In this document: piece after piece, positions 26,854 through 37,996 of the stretch
How the letters are laid out: every line of letters begins with the position of its first letter
Numbering within the stretch: position 1 is the stretch's first letter
NCBI GenBank assembly: GCA_949282215.1
Contig: CASDPF010000006.1
Coordinates: forward strand, 32,984-96,983
From: an uncultured bacterium
Lineage (GTDB): Bacteria; Cyanobacteriota; Vampirovibrionia; Gastranaerophilales; Gastranaerophilaceae
Reading direction: 5' to 3'
DNA: 64,000 nt
Notes under the pieces: model-generated
The model's input: only the letters and a program-made list of their open reading frames with translations
What the model was told of the DNA's origin: nothing
Database searches by the model: none
Program-made: the position numbers and the translations under genes

Positions 26854-28149
26854 AGGGAATACGATTTATTAGACAAACAAAAAGAATTTATGGAAATCCC
26901 GCACAATAATGAGCTTGATGTAGCTATTTATCAGGGTGGGTACGGAAGCGGAAAAACTTGGAGCGGAGCATTACTCGGGATTATGTTAGCTAGAAAATAT
27001 CCCGGATGTAGAGGATTGGTGGGAGCGGCAACATTTACTCTTGTTGAACGAACTACACTCGTAAAATATTTTGAACATCTTGAAGCTCTCGGGTACGAAT
27101 CAGGAAAACATTATAAATACAACAAAACGAAACATTTATTACAGTTCAAAAACGGTTCTGAAATCTATTTTATGGATTTACAAGACCCTGAAAAGTTTAA
27201 ATCAATGGACTTGCACTGGGCAGAAATCGAGGAAGCGTCGCAAGTCGGCGATAGTGTTATAAAAGGGTTACTCGGTCGTTTGAGAAATACATATAGACGT
27301 CCGTCTTGGAAAAACTTTCGATATAGACTTTTTGGTCACACGAACCCTCAACCTAATAAGGATTGGATTTATGAGCGTTTTGTCGAGAACAAAAAAGACG
27401 GCTATCGGCTTATAATTGCACCTACAACTAATAATATACACTTGCCGGAACATTTTGTTAAAGAACTTGAATCAGCCTATGACCCTGAATATTTTAGGAT
27501 AAATGTTCTTGGAGAATTTGGGGACTATAACAGCGGTTTGGTAGTTAAAGGTTTTACGGATGATAACCTAAAAACCTTGAAATACTGTCCCGAAGTACCA
27601 TTACATTTGACTTGTGATTTTAACGTTGACCCTATGATGTGGTGTATAGCACATAGAGACGACGAAAGCGTATATTTTATAGATGAGATTGTTGTCGAAA
27701 ATGCAACAACAGAGGTCTGCATGAAGGAATTTATGCGGAGATACCCTAATAAAGAGCAAGAAATCATCATTAATGGCGACGCTTCAGGGGACAACAGAAG
27801 TACACAAAGCGAGTTCACAAACTATGCAATTATGCGAAAGTTGTTAAGAGATAATGGATATAAAAATTTTAAGTTCCATTTGAGAGATTACAACCCGCCG
27901 ATATTAAACAGAATTACGGCTTTTAATGCACGTGTCAGAAGTGCAAACGGTCTTGTCAGATTGTTCGTTGATAAAACAAAATGCAAATATCTTAAAAAGA
28001 ATATTTATAATCTGAAATACAAAGAAGGTACTACAATCATCGATGCACCTACAATTAATCAGATTAAGCAAGATAGGGATAAAAAGTTTTTGCTACATAT
28101 TTTCGACGCAGCAAGTTATTTAGTAGAGTATTACTGGAGAATTAAATAG
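26854..28149 (+). CDS. Terminase large subunit (TerL), apparent AGG start
   Basis: A 431-residue packaging motor. Walker A is GGYGSGKT (residues 31-38), the Walker B region is HWAEIEEAS, and the C-terminal nuclease acidic residues lie in CDFNVDP, INGDASG and HIFDAAS. AAAGGAG (26838-26844) precedes AGG 26854 by nine bases, and the frame from there reads EYDLLDKQKEF. The first ATG, 26890, is 45 bases from the ribosome-binding site and would remove the 12 residues usually present before the ATPase core. It sits next to the amidase at the prophage's right end, far from terS. Confidence 0.85.
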   Translation, partial: REYDLLDKQKEFMEIPHNNELDVAIYQGGYGSGKTWSGALLGIMLARKYPGCRGLVGAATFTLVERTTLVKYFEHLEALGYESGKHYKYNKTKHLLQFKNGSEIYFMDLQDPEKFKSMDLHWAEIEEASQVGDSVIKGLLGRLRNTYRRPSWKNFRYRLFGHTNPQPNKDWIYERFVENKKDGYRLIIAPTTNNIHLPEHFVKELESAYDPEYFRINVLGEFGDYNSGLVVKGFTDDNLKTLKYCPEVPLHLTCDFNVDPMMWCIAHRDDESVYFIDEIVVENATTEVCMKEFMRRYPNKEQEIIINGDASGDNRSTQSEFTNYAIMRKLLRDNGYKNFKFHLRDYNPPILNRITAFNARVRSANGLVRLFVDKTKCKYLKKNIYNLKYKEGTTIIDAPTINQIKQDRDKKFLLHIFDAASYLVEYYWRIK

Positions 28150-28162
28150 AAAGGAGTTCATC

Positions 28163-28651
28163 AGGAAAAGAATTATTGTACATTGGACAGCAGGAACAAA
28201 TCAGCCAAATTCGCACGAATTTGATTGTTATCATTATTTAGTCAACGGAGACGGACTTGTTGTTGCGGGGAAACACAAACCCGAAGATAATGAGAATTGC
28301 AATGACGGAAATTACGCAGCACATACTGGCGGTGGTAATACAGGCTCTATTGGCGTTGCTTTGTGCGGCATGGCAGGGTTTGTTAATCGTCAAAATGTAG
28401 GTAAATATCCGTTGACAAAAGTACAGTGCGAAGCAGCATTCAAACTTATAGCTGAAATCGCCAAGAAATATAACCTAGATATTACCCCTCAGACCGTCAT
28501 GACACATTATGAATTCGGTTTAAACAATCCAAAAACAACAAGTGCGGGGAAGATTGATATTGTCTATCTTCCGCCTTATCCTGACGTCATTCAAGCAGAG
28601 GTTGGCAATTATATCAGGAATAAAGCTCGTTGGTATAGAACTAAGATTTAA
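28163..28651 (+). CDS. N-acetylmuramoyl-L-alanine amidase (endolysin), apparent AGG start
   Basis: A 162-residue Amidase_2-family protein that cleaves the bond between MurNAc and L-Ala of peptidoglycan. Zinc-ligand and catalytic residues: His7 in RIIVHWTAG, His54 in AAHTGG, His115 in MTHYEFG, and GKIDI near the end. AAGGAG (28151-28156) is six bases before AGG 28163, followed by KRIIVHW, the normal N-terminus of this family. There is no ATG, GTG or TTG in frame until TTG 28361, which would delete His7 and His54. ATC 28160 is only three bases from the ribosome-binding site. Confidence 0.85.
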   Translation, partial: RKRIIVHWTAGTNQPNSHEFDCYHYLVNGDGLVVAGKHKPEDNENCNDGNYAAHTGGGNTGSIGVALCGMAGFVNRQNVGKYPLTKVQCEAAFKLIAEIAKKYNLDITPQTVMTHYEFGLNNPKTTSAGKIDIVYLPPYPDVIQAEVGNYIRNKARWYRTKI

Positions 28652-28685
28652 TTATTTCCTTTCTTTTTTGTACGACTATGTGGTA

Positions 28686-28714
28686 GCTCGACTTGAAAAA
28701 GTCGGGCTTTTCTT
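28686..28714 (+). terminator. Terminator of the late phage operon
   Basis: 9-bp stem GCTCGACTT (28686-28694) / AAGTCGGGC (28699-28707) with a GAAA loop and one G-T pair, followed by TTTTCTTTT. It ends the long rightward phage transcript 35 bases after the amidase stop. Confidence 0.85.
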
Positions 28715-28788
28715 TTATAAAAATAAGAAATAATAAGTAATAATAAATATAAGTAACAAATTTTAAATTTTATGTTGAATTTAGTTCA

Positions 28789-28810
28789 AGTGTGGTAAAA
28801 GTGTGGTAAA
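28789..28810 (+). repeat. Tandem 11-bp repeat, possible integrase arm sites
   Basis: Two perfect adjacent copies of AGTGTGGTAAA (28789-28799, 28800-28810) in otherwise AT-rich DNA at the prophage's right edge. Short tandem direct repeats of this kind near an att site are typical of tyrosine-integrase arm-binding sites. The integrase itself is not in the window. Confidence 0.45.
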
Positions 28811-28819
28811 AAGAAAAAT

Positions 28820-28860
28820 CAATAGTTTTAGTTATTTGTATAGTATCTCTAAAACTATTG
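28820..28860. repeat. 12-bp perfect inverted repeat at prophage edge
   Basis: CAATAGTTTTAG (28820-28831) and its exact complement CTAAAACTATTG (28849-28860) separated by 17 bases. No T tract follows on the plus strand. It could be a regulator operator or part of the attachment region. The spacer is longer than a simple tyrosine-recombinase core (6-8 bp). Confidence 0.4.
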
Positions 28861-29217
28861 ACACAAAAGAAAAGTTTGCCATTGAGACAAAGGCAAACAT
28901 TAAATAAACACGAGGATATTAAGAGAGAGAGTATAAAAAGAACTTTGGGTGTAAATAGAAACTCTTATTTGAATTTTTATTTACTTAACTAAACTTTTTT
29001 ATTTGTTTAATTATCCCTTACATCTATATAAAGTTTTCGTTTATACGTAAATTGCTTATTTTTTTTAAATAATTTACAAAGCTTAAAGTATTATAAATAG
29101 AAGATTTAAGAAGTATATATTATCTAAATATTAAATATAGTTTACAATATTAAATAGCTTTACACAAAGGTTTTTTATGTTAAGATTAGAGGTATAGTGG
29201 GATAGAGGAGAAAGATT
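28861..29217. other. AT-rich gap between prophage and gyrA
   Basis: No protein gene is seen on either strand. On the minus strand it holds AACTTTATATAGATG (29035-29021), the same 15 bases found on the minus strand at the 3' end of the 6S-like RNA (41949-41935) and similar to the ACTTTATATATATG core of the promoter element shared by three host genes. A leftward transcript from here would reach the terminator at 28898-28865 after about 150 bases. The segment just before gyrA is very AT-rich and presumably holds the gyrA promoter; I cannot fix its -35 and -10. Confidence 0.4.
28865..28898 (-). terminator. Leftward terminator beside prophage edge
   Basis: On the minus strand, GTTTGCC (28898-28892) and GGCAAAC (28880-28874) form a 7-bp stem with an 11-base loop followed by TTTTCTTTT. 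It would stop a leftward transcript. No leftward gene is visible between it and 29,217, so it may end a short RNA or be left over from the locus before integration. Confidence 0.5.
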
Positions 29218-32836
<3,619 letters not shown>

Positions 32837-32948
32837 TCTGACTGTTTAGTTATAATATCTACACATAGGTAATAGTAAAGAAATTATCTTTTTTTACAAT
32901 AGAGTTGTATTGAAAATACAGTTTATAGTTGTAAAAAAGGAGTAAAAG

Positions 32949-33293
32949 ATGAAAAAAACATTATCTATGTTAGCAGCATTAGGAATTTTATCAATAGTAG
33001 GTGTTCAAAGTGCTAATGCTTTTGATTGGTCAAATTTAAACCCAGCATATTGGGGACATTGTCCAAAATGTGAAAAGAAAAAAGCTGATTGTTCATGTAA
33101 AAAAGCTAAAAAATGTGATCCATGTAAAAAAATTGAAAATCCATGTCCTTGTACAGGTGCTGCAGCACCAGCTCCTTGTGATCCTTGCCAAAAACAAGTT
33201 CAGCAACCAGCACCTTGTAATCCTTGTCAGAAACAAATGCAACAACCTGCCAAATGCGATCCTTGTGATAAATTACAAGAAATGAATAAATAA
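32949..33293 (+). CDS. Secreted Cys-rich repeat protein
   Basis: A 114-residue protein with a clear signal peptide (MKKTLSMLAALGILS...ANA, cut near residue 24). The mature chain has an NPAYWGHCPKCEKKK segment and then repeated CxPC units (CDPCKK, CPC, CDPCQK, CNPCQK, CDPCDK) spaced by Lys, Pro and Gln. The paired Cys could bind metal or make disulfide links in the envelope. Own leader with TATAAT at 32851-32856 and ribosome-binding site AAAGGAG, and a strong terminator after it: a monocistronic, probably abundant protein. Family unknown to me. Confidence 0.65.
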   Translation: MKKTLSMLAALGILSIVGVQSANAFDWSNLNPAYWGHCPKCEKKKADCSCKKAKKCDPCKKIENPCPCTGAAAPAPCDPCQKQVQQPAPCNPCQKQMQQPAKCDPCDKLQEMNK

Positions 33294-33312
33294 TTATTGT
33301 TAAAATTTATTT

Positions 33313-33342
33313 GACGGTAGAATTTTCTACCGTCAATTTCGT
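33313..33342 (+). terminator. Terminator after Cys-rich protein gene
   Basis: 10-bp complementary arms GACGGTAGAA (33313-33322) / TTCTACCGTC (33325-33334) with a short loop, then AATTTCGTATTT. Confidence 0.75.
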
Positions 33343-33414
33343 ATTTATCCTCTATTTATGTGATTACATTTTTATAATAGTTTTATAAACTATAAATATT
33401 AAATGGGGAGAGAT

Positions 33415-34290
33415 ATGGTTAAATCAAATTTAAAAGAAAAAAAAGTCGTTAAAAACAGTAATTTAAAAGTTGTTGATAATAATGCTGTTAAAACAACATC
33501 TTATAGCGATATAAATTTAAAGAAATGGCGTGATTATGAACATGTAAAAACAGATACATTATGGGAATTTCCAAGCCGTTTAAAAGACGGCGGTCATTCT
33601 AATGAATATCATGGTAATTATATTCCTCAAATAGCACAACAAATTTATGAAAGATATACTAAAAAGAATGATGTTGTTTTAGATTTATTTTTTGGTTCAG
33701 GAACTTCCGGTATTGAAGCTATTAATATGAATAGAAGATGTATTGGTGTTGAATTAAAAGAGGACTTAGCAGAAAAAGTTTCTGAAAAATTTACTCCTAA
33801 ACAGTTAGTTACTGATGTTAATATAATTTGTGCAGATTCTGCAAGTGAATTAGCTAAAGAAAAAATTAAGGCAAGATTAGATATCATGGGCGAAAAAAAC
33901 GCTCAACTTTTAATGTTACATCCGCCTTATGATGATATTATCAAGTTTTCTGATAAAAAAGAAGATTTATCTAATTGTTCATCAACTGAAGAATTTTACG
34001 ATTTATTTGAAAAAGTTGCAAAAAATGGATATGATTTATTAGAAAAAGGCAGATTTGCTTGTCTTATTATTGGTGATAAATATGCTAATTCTCAACACAT
34101 TCCATTGGGATTTGAGTGTATGGCAAGAATGAATAAATTAGGATTTATTACCAAGGCTATTATTATAAAAGATATGCAAGGTAACGAAAGAGCTAAAGGT
34201 AAAACTGCTAATTTATGGAGATATAGAGCTTTAGCAGGTGGATTTTATATTTTTAAGCATGAATATGTTATGGTATTTCAAAAAGTATGA
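33415..34290 (+). CDS. DNA methyltransferase (N4/N6-type), solitary
   Basis: A 291-residue AdoMet-dependent methyltransferase. FHGN-type entry (YHGNYIPQIAQQIYERY) precedes motif I LDLFFGSGTSGIEA; then NMNRRCIGVELK; the catalytic loop is MLHPPYDDIIKFS, so HPPY replaces the usual D/N-PPY; GDKY and LWRYRAL follow. The whole resembles conserved N4/N6 DNA methylases without a restriction partner, and no endonuclease gene is adjacent. Start ATG 33415 follows GGGGAGA closely; ATG 33403 is possible. Overlaps the next gene (ATGA). Confidence 0.75.
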   Translation: MVKSNLKEKKVVKNSNLKVVDNNAVKTTSYSDINLKKWRDYEHVKTDTLWEFPSRLKDGGHSNEYHGNYIPQIAQQIYERYTKKNDVVLDLFFGSGTSGIEAINMNRRCIGVELKEDLAEKVSEKFTPKQLVTDVNIICADSASELAKEKIKARLDIMGEKNAQLLMLHPPYDDIIKFSDKKEDLSNCSSTEEFYDLFEKVAKNGYDLLEKGRFACLIIGDKYANSQHIPLGFECMARMNKLGFITKAIIIKDMQGNERAKGKTANLWRYRALAGGFYIFKHEYVMVFQKV

Positions 34291-34574
34291 TAAAAGAAGT
34301 TGATGACGGATTAATTATTAAAATTAAAATAGTTCCAAATTCTTCTAAAAATGATTTGATTCTTGAAGAAGAATTTATAAAAATTAAAGTTACTGCACAA
34401 CCCATTGAAAATAAAGCAAATAAAGCTTTAATAGAATTTTTATCTAAATTATTGAAAATACCTAAAACTAATATTGAAATTTTAAAAGGTGATACTTCTA
34501 AAGAGAAAACTTTATTAATAAAAGTTTTAGATACAGAAAAAAGAGCTTTAATAAAATCTCAATTGACAAAATAA
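34287..34574 (+). CDS. DUF167 (YggU family) protein
   Basis: A 95-residue protein with the family signature IKIKIVPNSSKNDLI, IKIKVTAQPIENKANKALIEFLSKLL and the GDTSKEKTLLI strand. YggU proteins are small alpha/beta proteins of unknown function widespread in bacteria. Start overlaps the methyltransferase stop as ATGA, so the two are probably translationally coupled. Confidence 0.85.
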   Translation: MIKEVDDGLIIKIKIVPNSSKNDLILEEEFIKIKVTAQPIENKANKALIEFLSKLLKIPKTNIEILKGDTSKEKTLLIKVLDTEKRALIKSQLTK

Positions 34575-34619
34575 ATAAAAAACTATACTATAAAGTAAGA
34601 ATAAAAGTAAAGGTGTTTT

Positions 34620-34922
34620 ATGTATAAACGTTGGTATGATATTGATCCTACAGTAAGTCTGGCAGTAAGTTTAATGAGAAATGCAAATATAATGACTCAG
34701 TATAAGTGTGCAGATTTAATTGTACAAAAATCTAAAGATAATGGAATAGATCTTTCAGATAATATATTAACTGATGCTTTTACTTATGTTTTAAGACGCT
34801 GGTATGATACCGATCAAAAAATAGCGGAAGCTTTTGAATATTTAAAATCTTTACCGGCTGAATTACAAAAAGATGTTGCACTAGATATAATAAATCTTCT
34901 TCAAGAAGAAGAAAAACATTAA
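34620..34922 (+). CDS. Hypothetical protein with internal duplication
   Basis: A 100-residue helical protein made of two similar halves: KRWYDIDPTVSLAVSLMRNA and RRWYDTDQKIAEAFEYLKSLP each open a helical pair. I do not recognise it. AAAGGTG upstream; six bases before the antiporter gene, so probably co-transcribed. Confidence 0.6.
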   Translation: MYKRWYDIDPTVSLAVSLMRNANIMTQYKCADLIVQKSKDNGIDLSDNILTDAFTYVLRRWYDTDQKIAEAFEYLKSLPAELQKDVALDIINLLQEEEKH

Positions 34923-34927
34923 GTATT

Positions 34928-36244
34928 ATGGATTTATTTAATAATATTTTTTTTAATCCTGCATTTATAGCTGTTATAGTATTGTGTATACTTTGTTTGA
35001 AAAAAGTTAATGTACTGCTTTCTATAATAATTTCAACACTAATTGCAGGTATTATTTCAGGTATGAATCTAAGTAATACAATGCAAACTTTTATATCTGG
35101 GATGGGAGGAAATTCAGAAACAGCCCTTAGTTATATTTTATTAGGAGCTTTTGCAGCTACAATGTCTCATTCGGGCTTCACTGATGTTATTTCCCAAAAA
35201 ATAGCTAATATAGTTTCAAATAATAAATATCTTTTACTTTTGATACTAACTTTAATAGCTATGGCTTCGCAGAATATAATACCTATTCACATAGCTTTTA
35301 TTCCAATAATAATACCTCCTTTATTAAATATAATGAATAACCTTAAAATAGACAGAAGAGCTGTTTCTTGCGTATTAGCTTTTGGGCTAAAAATGCCTTA
35401 TATAGTTATTCCAGCAGGTTTTGGGTTGATTTTTCAAAACCTAGTAGCTGATAATATGATTCAAAATGGAGTAATTGTTTTAAGAAGTGAAATATGGAAA
35501 TATATGACAATACTTGGTTTAGGAATGTTAACAGGATTACTTATTGCTATATTCATATCCTATAGAAAACCTCGAAATTATAAAGATATTAGTATTAATA
35601 TCAATGATAATATTTCTACAAAATTTCAGAAAAAACATTGGTTTGTGATAATTGCAGCTATATCAACTTTTATAGTACAAATACTAACACAATCTCTTCC
35701 ACTTGGAGCTTTAGTCGGTTTAGGTATTATATTCTCTTGCAAAGTTATTCCTCAAGAAAAAATGGATCATATGATGAATGAAGGAATATATTTAATGGGT
35801 TATGTAGCATTTGTAATGCTTGTTGCTGCAGGTTTTGCTGCTGTATTAAAAGATACAGGTTCTATAGAGCATTTAGCAAATGCTGTTTTAACTATTCTTC
35901 CTAATAGTATTATGCTAGCTTCATTTGTAATATTAATATTGGGTTTATTTATAACAATAGGTATTGGAACATCTTTTGGAACTATTCCAATATTAGCAGT
36001 TCTATTTATTCCAATATGCGTAAAATTAGGTTTTAATACTCCTCAAATGATAATTTTAATTGCGGCAGCTGCCGCTTTAGGAGATGCTGGCTCACCTGCT
36101 TCTGATACAACTCTAGGTCCTACTTCAGGCTTAAACGCAGATGGACAACATGATCATATTTTTGATACCTGCATTCCAACTTTTTTACATTTTAATATCG
36201 CACTTATTATATTTGCTTTATTAGGTATATGGATTTTTAATTAA
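34928..36244 (+). CDS. Na+/H+ antiporter family (NhaC/YuiF-like) membrane transporter
   Basis: A 438-residue protein with about 11-12 hydrophobic segments. Helix-break regions GAFAATMSHSGFTDVI, ASQNIIPIHIAFIPI and GDAGSPASDTTLGPTSGLNADGQHDH are characteristic of the Na+/H+ antiporter YuiF/NhaC-like family in the ion-transporter superfamily. Probable role: cation/proton exchange at the inner membrane. Substrate not determinable; an amino-acid permease of the same fold is an alternative. Confidence 0.65.
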   Translation: MDLFNNIFFNPAFIAVIVLCILCLKKVNVLLSIIISTLIAGIISGMNLSNTMQTFISGMGGNSETALSYILLGAFAATMSHSGFTDVISQKIANIVSNNKYLLLLILTLIAMASQNIIPIHIAFIPIIIPPLLNIMNNLKIDRRAVSCVLAFGLKMPYIVIPAGFGLIFQNLVADNMIQNGVIVLRSEIWKYMTILGLGMLTGLLIAIFISYRKPRNYKDISININDNISTKFQKKHWFVIIAAISTFIVQILTQSLPLGALVGLGIIFSCKVIPQEKMDHMMNEGIYLMGYVAFVMLVAAGFAAVLKDTGSIEHLANAVLTILPNSIMLASFVILILGLFITIGIGTSFGTIPILAVLFIPICVKLGFNTPQMIILIAAAAALGDAGSPASDTTLGPTSGLNADGQHDHIFDTCIPTFLHFNIALIIFALLGIWIFN

Positions 36245-36251
36245 CTATATT

Positions 36252-36698
36252 TTAACCATTTAATCCATAATTAAAATCTTCTTGAATGTTAGTAGATAAC
36301 ATAGATTTTAATGATTCCATATAAGCATTAACTTCTTCTAATTCTGCACTAGCTGTTGTAATTTGTGCGTCTATTGCTGTTTCCCAAGCTGTTAATTCAT
36401 CTAATTGATCTTGAAATTGAGCTGTAATTTTGTCCATTTCTTCTTCAAAATCAGGGATTTCAGTATAATCTTTATAATCATCATAAAGGTGTTCACCACC
36501 TCTTGCTTGGTCTGCTTCATATAAATTTTTATAATTATTTCTTACTGCTCTATCTTGTGCATTTTTTAAAGATTGTGCATCAGCTTGTGAATATGTCGCA
36601 AGAGATTTTTGAGATTGAAATTCTGTTATTTGTAAGTTTAACTCATTTCTTCTCAATTTGTATGATAATAATGTTTCATGTAAATTTGCGATTGCCAT
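36252..36698 (-). CDS. Coiled-coil protein of unknown function, family A
   Basis: A 148-residue, Glu/Gln-rich protein, nearly all helix. N-terminal LHETLLSYKLRRNELNLQ and C-terminal EEVNAYMESLKSMLS...GLNG resemble the corresponding ends of the protein at 48844-49641. The two seem to be paralogs. No signal peptide or membrane helix. Upstream (36722-36786) is a long promoter-like element shared with two other genes. Function unknown. Confidence 0.6.
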   Translation of the reverse strand: MAIANLHETLLSYKLRRNELNLQITEFQSQKSLATYSQADAQSLKNAQDRAVRNNYKNLYEADQARGGEHLYDDYKDYTEIPDFEEEMDKITAQFQDQLDELTAWETAIDAQITTASAELEEVNAYMESLKSMLSTNIQEDFNYGLNG

Positions 36699-36721
36699 CT
36701 TTTTTCACCATCTTTTTTAAA

Positions 36722-36786
36722 TCTTACATATATATAAAGTGTATAAAAAAGATGCAATTTCAATGGCTGTTATTTTTGTTACAAAA
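36722..36786 (-). promoter_or_regulatory. Shared upstream element, copy A
   Basis: On the minus strand: TTTTGTAACAAA, then TTGAAA, then ACTTTATATATATGTAAGA ending 24 bases before ATG 36698. The last base of TTGAAA lies 18 bases from the first base of ACTTTATA, as in the copies at 39504 and 49669. TTTGTAACAAA is nearly palindromic and may bind a regulator. Confidence 0.6.
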
Positions 36787-36811
36787 CTTAATAAATACTT
36801 AAAATCTAGAT

Positions 36812-37957
36812 TTATAAATCAAAAGGAGATTCTTCTTTATAGTAATTATTTTTTCCTTTTCTGATTTTATCATTACGTTTTTTTATGTCTTTTGACATAT
36901 GTTTATAAGCATTGTCTAAAGATATTTTAGTTAAAGGTTTATTCGTAGCTCTATCATTTACAATTAACCAATACGAATCTTTAACATTGTTTACTGCAAA
37001 TGAAATTTTACCGGCATATCTATCTCCCGGTTTCAATTGAGAAAATAAAAGTTTTGTGTCTCCAAATATTGAAGGATTAAAAACTGAATTATAATCATTC
37101 ATTAAAGCTAAATCCATACCTGAGAAAGATTTTTTAGACATATTAGCAATAGATAAAGATAAAGTTATTGTATTAACTTCACCGAACGGATCTTTATCAT
37201 ATAAAATATTAGCAATTCTAATTTCTAAGCCAGGATACTTTAATTCTTTTTGTTTTAAAGCTTCTTCTTTATAGACAGGGAGCTCAACTTCTGATAAAAT
37301 CCTAACTTTAATTTCATCACCAGGAGCTATTAAGACATTTTTTCCTTTGCGATAAAGTGACATTCCAAGCCCTATAGTACCTCCTAAAGCAGCTCCACCT
37401 GCTAATGTGTATCCTTGAGAAGCAATTGCTGCCTCTATACCTAGTGCTTGAAGAGCAAAAATACCTCCTGCTACTCCGCCTACAGCTGTATAGCCTAGGT
37501 CTGTTGCGACTATCTTTGTTGCAGCTTTAAGAGGGTGAAGTTTAGTGCTCATTTGACCTTCTATTGGAATTTCTCTTCCATCAGGGGTCACTAGATAGTC
37601 AAAGCTTAAACTTAAGTGTCCGTCTCTTCCTAATCTTTTTGCTTCGCTCGTTTGAGTTATTGTTCCATGAGCAACAGTTCCTTTAGGTATGATTACTCCT
37701 TTATCACCAATAACATCTTGAGTAACTTCAGCAAAAAATTCATCACCTTCTATAGAATATGTTCCATCTAATACCTGAGAAACTGTCATTTGGATAACAT
37801 CACGTTTTTCTAAAACTTCTTTTTTTCCAGTAAATAACTGTTCATCTTGTTGATTATATACATCATCATATTCAGCGTGGCCCTGAAAAGTTCCTTCTGC
37901 TAATACCGAATTTATAAAAAATAAACTTATTAAAATTGATGATAATATTTTCTTCAT
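36812..37957 (-). CDS. Secreted/envelope protein of unknown function
   Basis: A 381-residue protein from ATG 37957 (an in-frame ATG at 37972 is possible). It has a signal peptide KKILSSILISLFFINSVLA. The domain after it, residues 40-130, has a GVIIPKGTVAHGTITQTSEAK strand set as seen in LPXTG-free envelope proteins of cyanobacteria-like bacteria. A Gly-rich hydrophobic segment (about 165-210: GGVAGGIFALQALG, LAGGAALGGTIGLG) could insert in a membrane. The C-terminus is basic. Role unknown; probably periplasmic or membrane anchored. Confidence 0.55.
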   Translation of the reverse strand: MKKILSSILISLFFINSVLAEGTFQGHAEYDDVYNQQDEQLFTGKKEVLEKRDVIQMTVSQVLDGTYSIEGDEFFAEVTQDVIGDKGVIIPKGTVAHGTITQTSEAKRLGRDGHLSLSFDYLVTPDGREIPIEGQMSTKLHPLKAATKIVATDLGYTAVGGVAGGIFALQALGIEAAIASQGYTLAGGAALGGTIGLGMSLYRKGKNVLIAPGDEIKVRILSEVELPVYKEEALKQKELKYPGLEIRIANILYDKDPFGEVNTITLSLSIANMSKKSFSGMDLALMNDYNSVFNPSIFGDTKLLFSQLKPGDRYAGKISFAVNNVKDSYWLIVNDRATNKPLTKISLDNAYKHMSKDIKKRNDKIRKGKNNYYKEESPFDL

Positions 37958-37996
37958 AACTTCATTATACAATTCTTTTACGTTATTGCCAAATCG

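Larger units (their letters stand above)
1..28860 (+). mobile_element. Prophage (podovirus-like), right part; left end outside window
   Basis: A continuous rightward block of phage genes runs from a small membrane protein and TerS through portal, scaffold, capsid, adaptor, fibre, ejection proteins, a giant polyvalent protein, a DGR, TerL and amidase. Spacing is tight, with many ATGA or TAATG overlaps. Base composition is richer in GC than the host genes from 29,218 on. No long-tail genes (tape measure, sheath, major tail protein) are present, and the adaptor, tube/hub and ejection set fits a short-tailed phage. No integrase or repressor is seen, so those lie to the left. The right boundary is estimated from the last phage terminator (28714) and integrase-arm-like repeats at 28789-28810; the exact att site is not identified. 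Confidence 0.85.

Noticed and set aside
28820..28898. Possible CRISPR or repeat array from the paired inverted repeats
   Set aside because: Only two unrelated inverted repeats, no repeated unit-spacer pattern.
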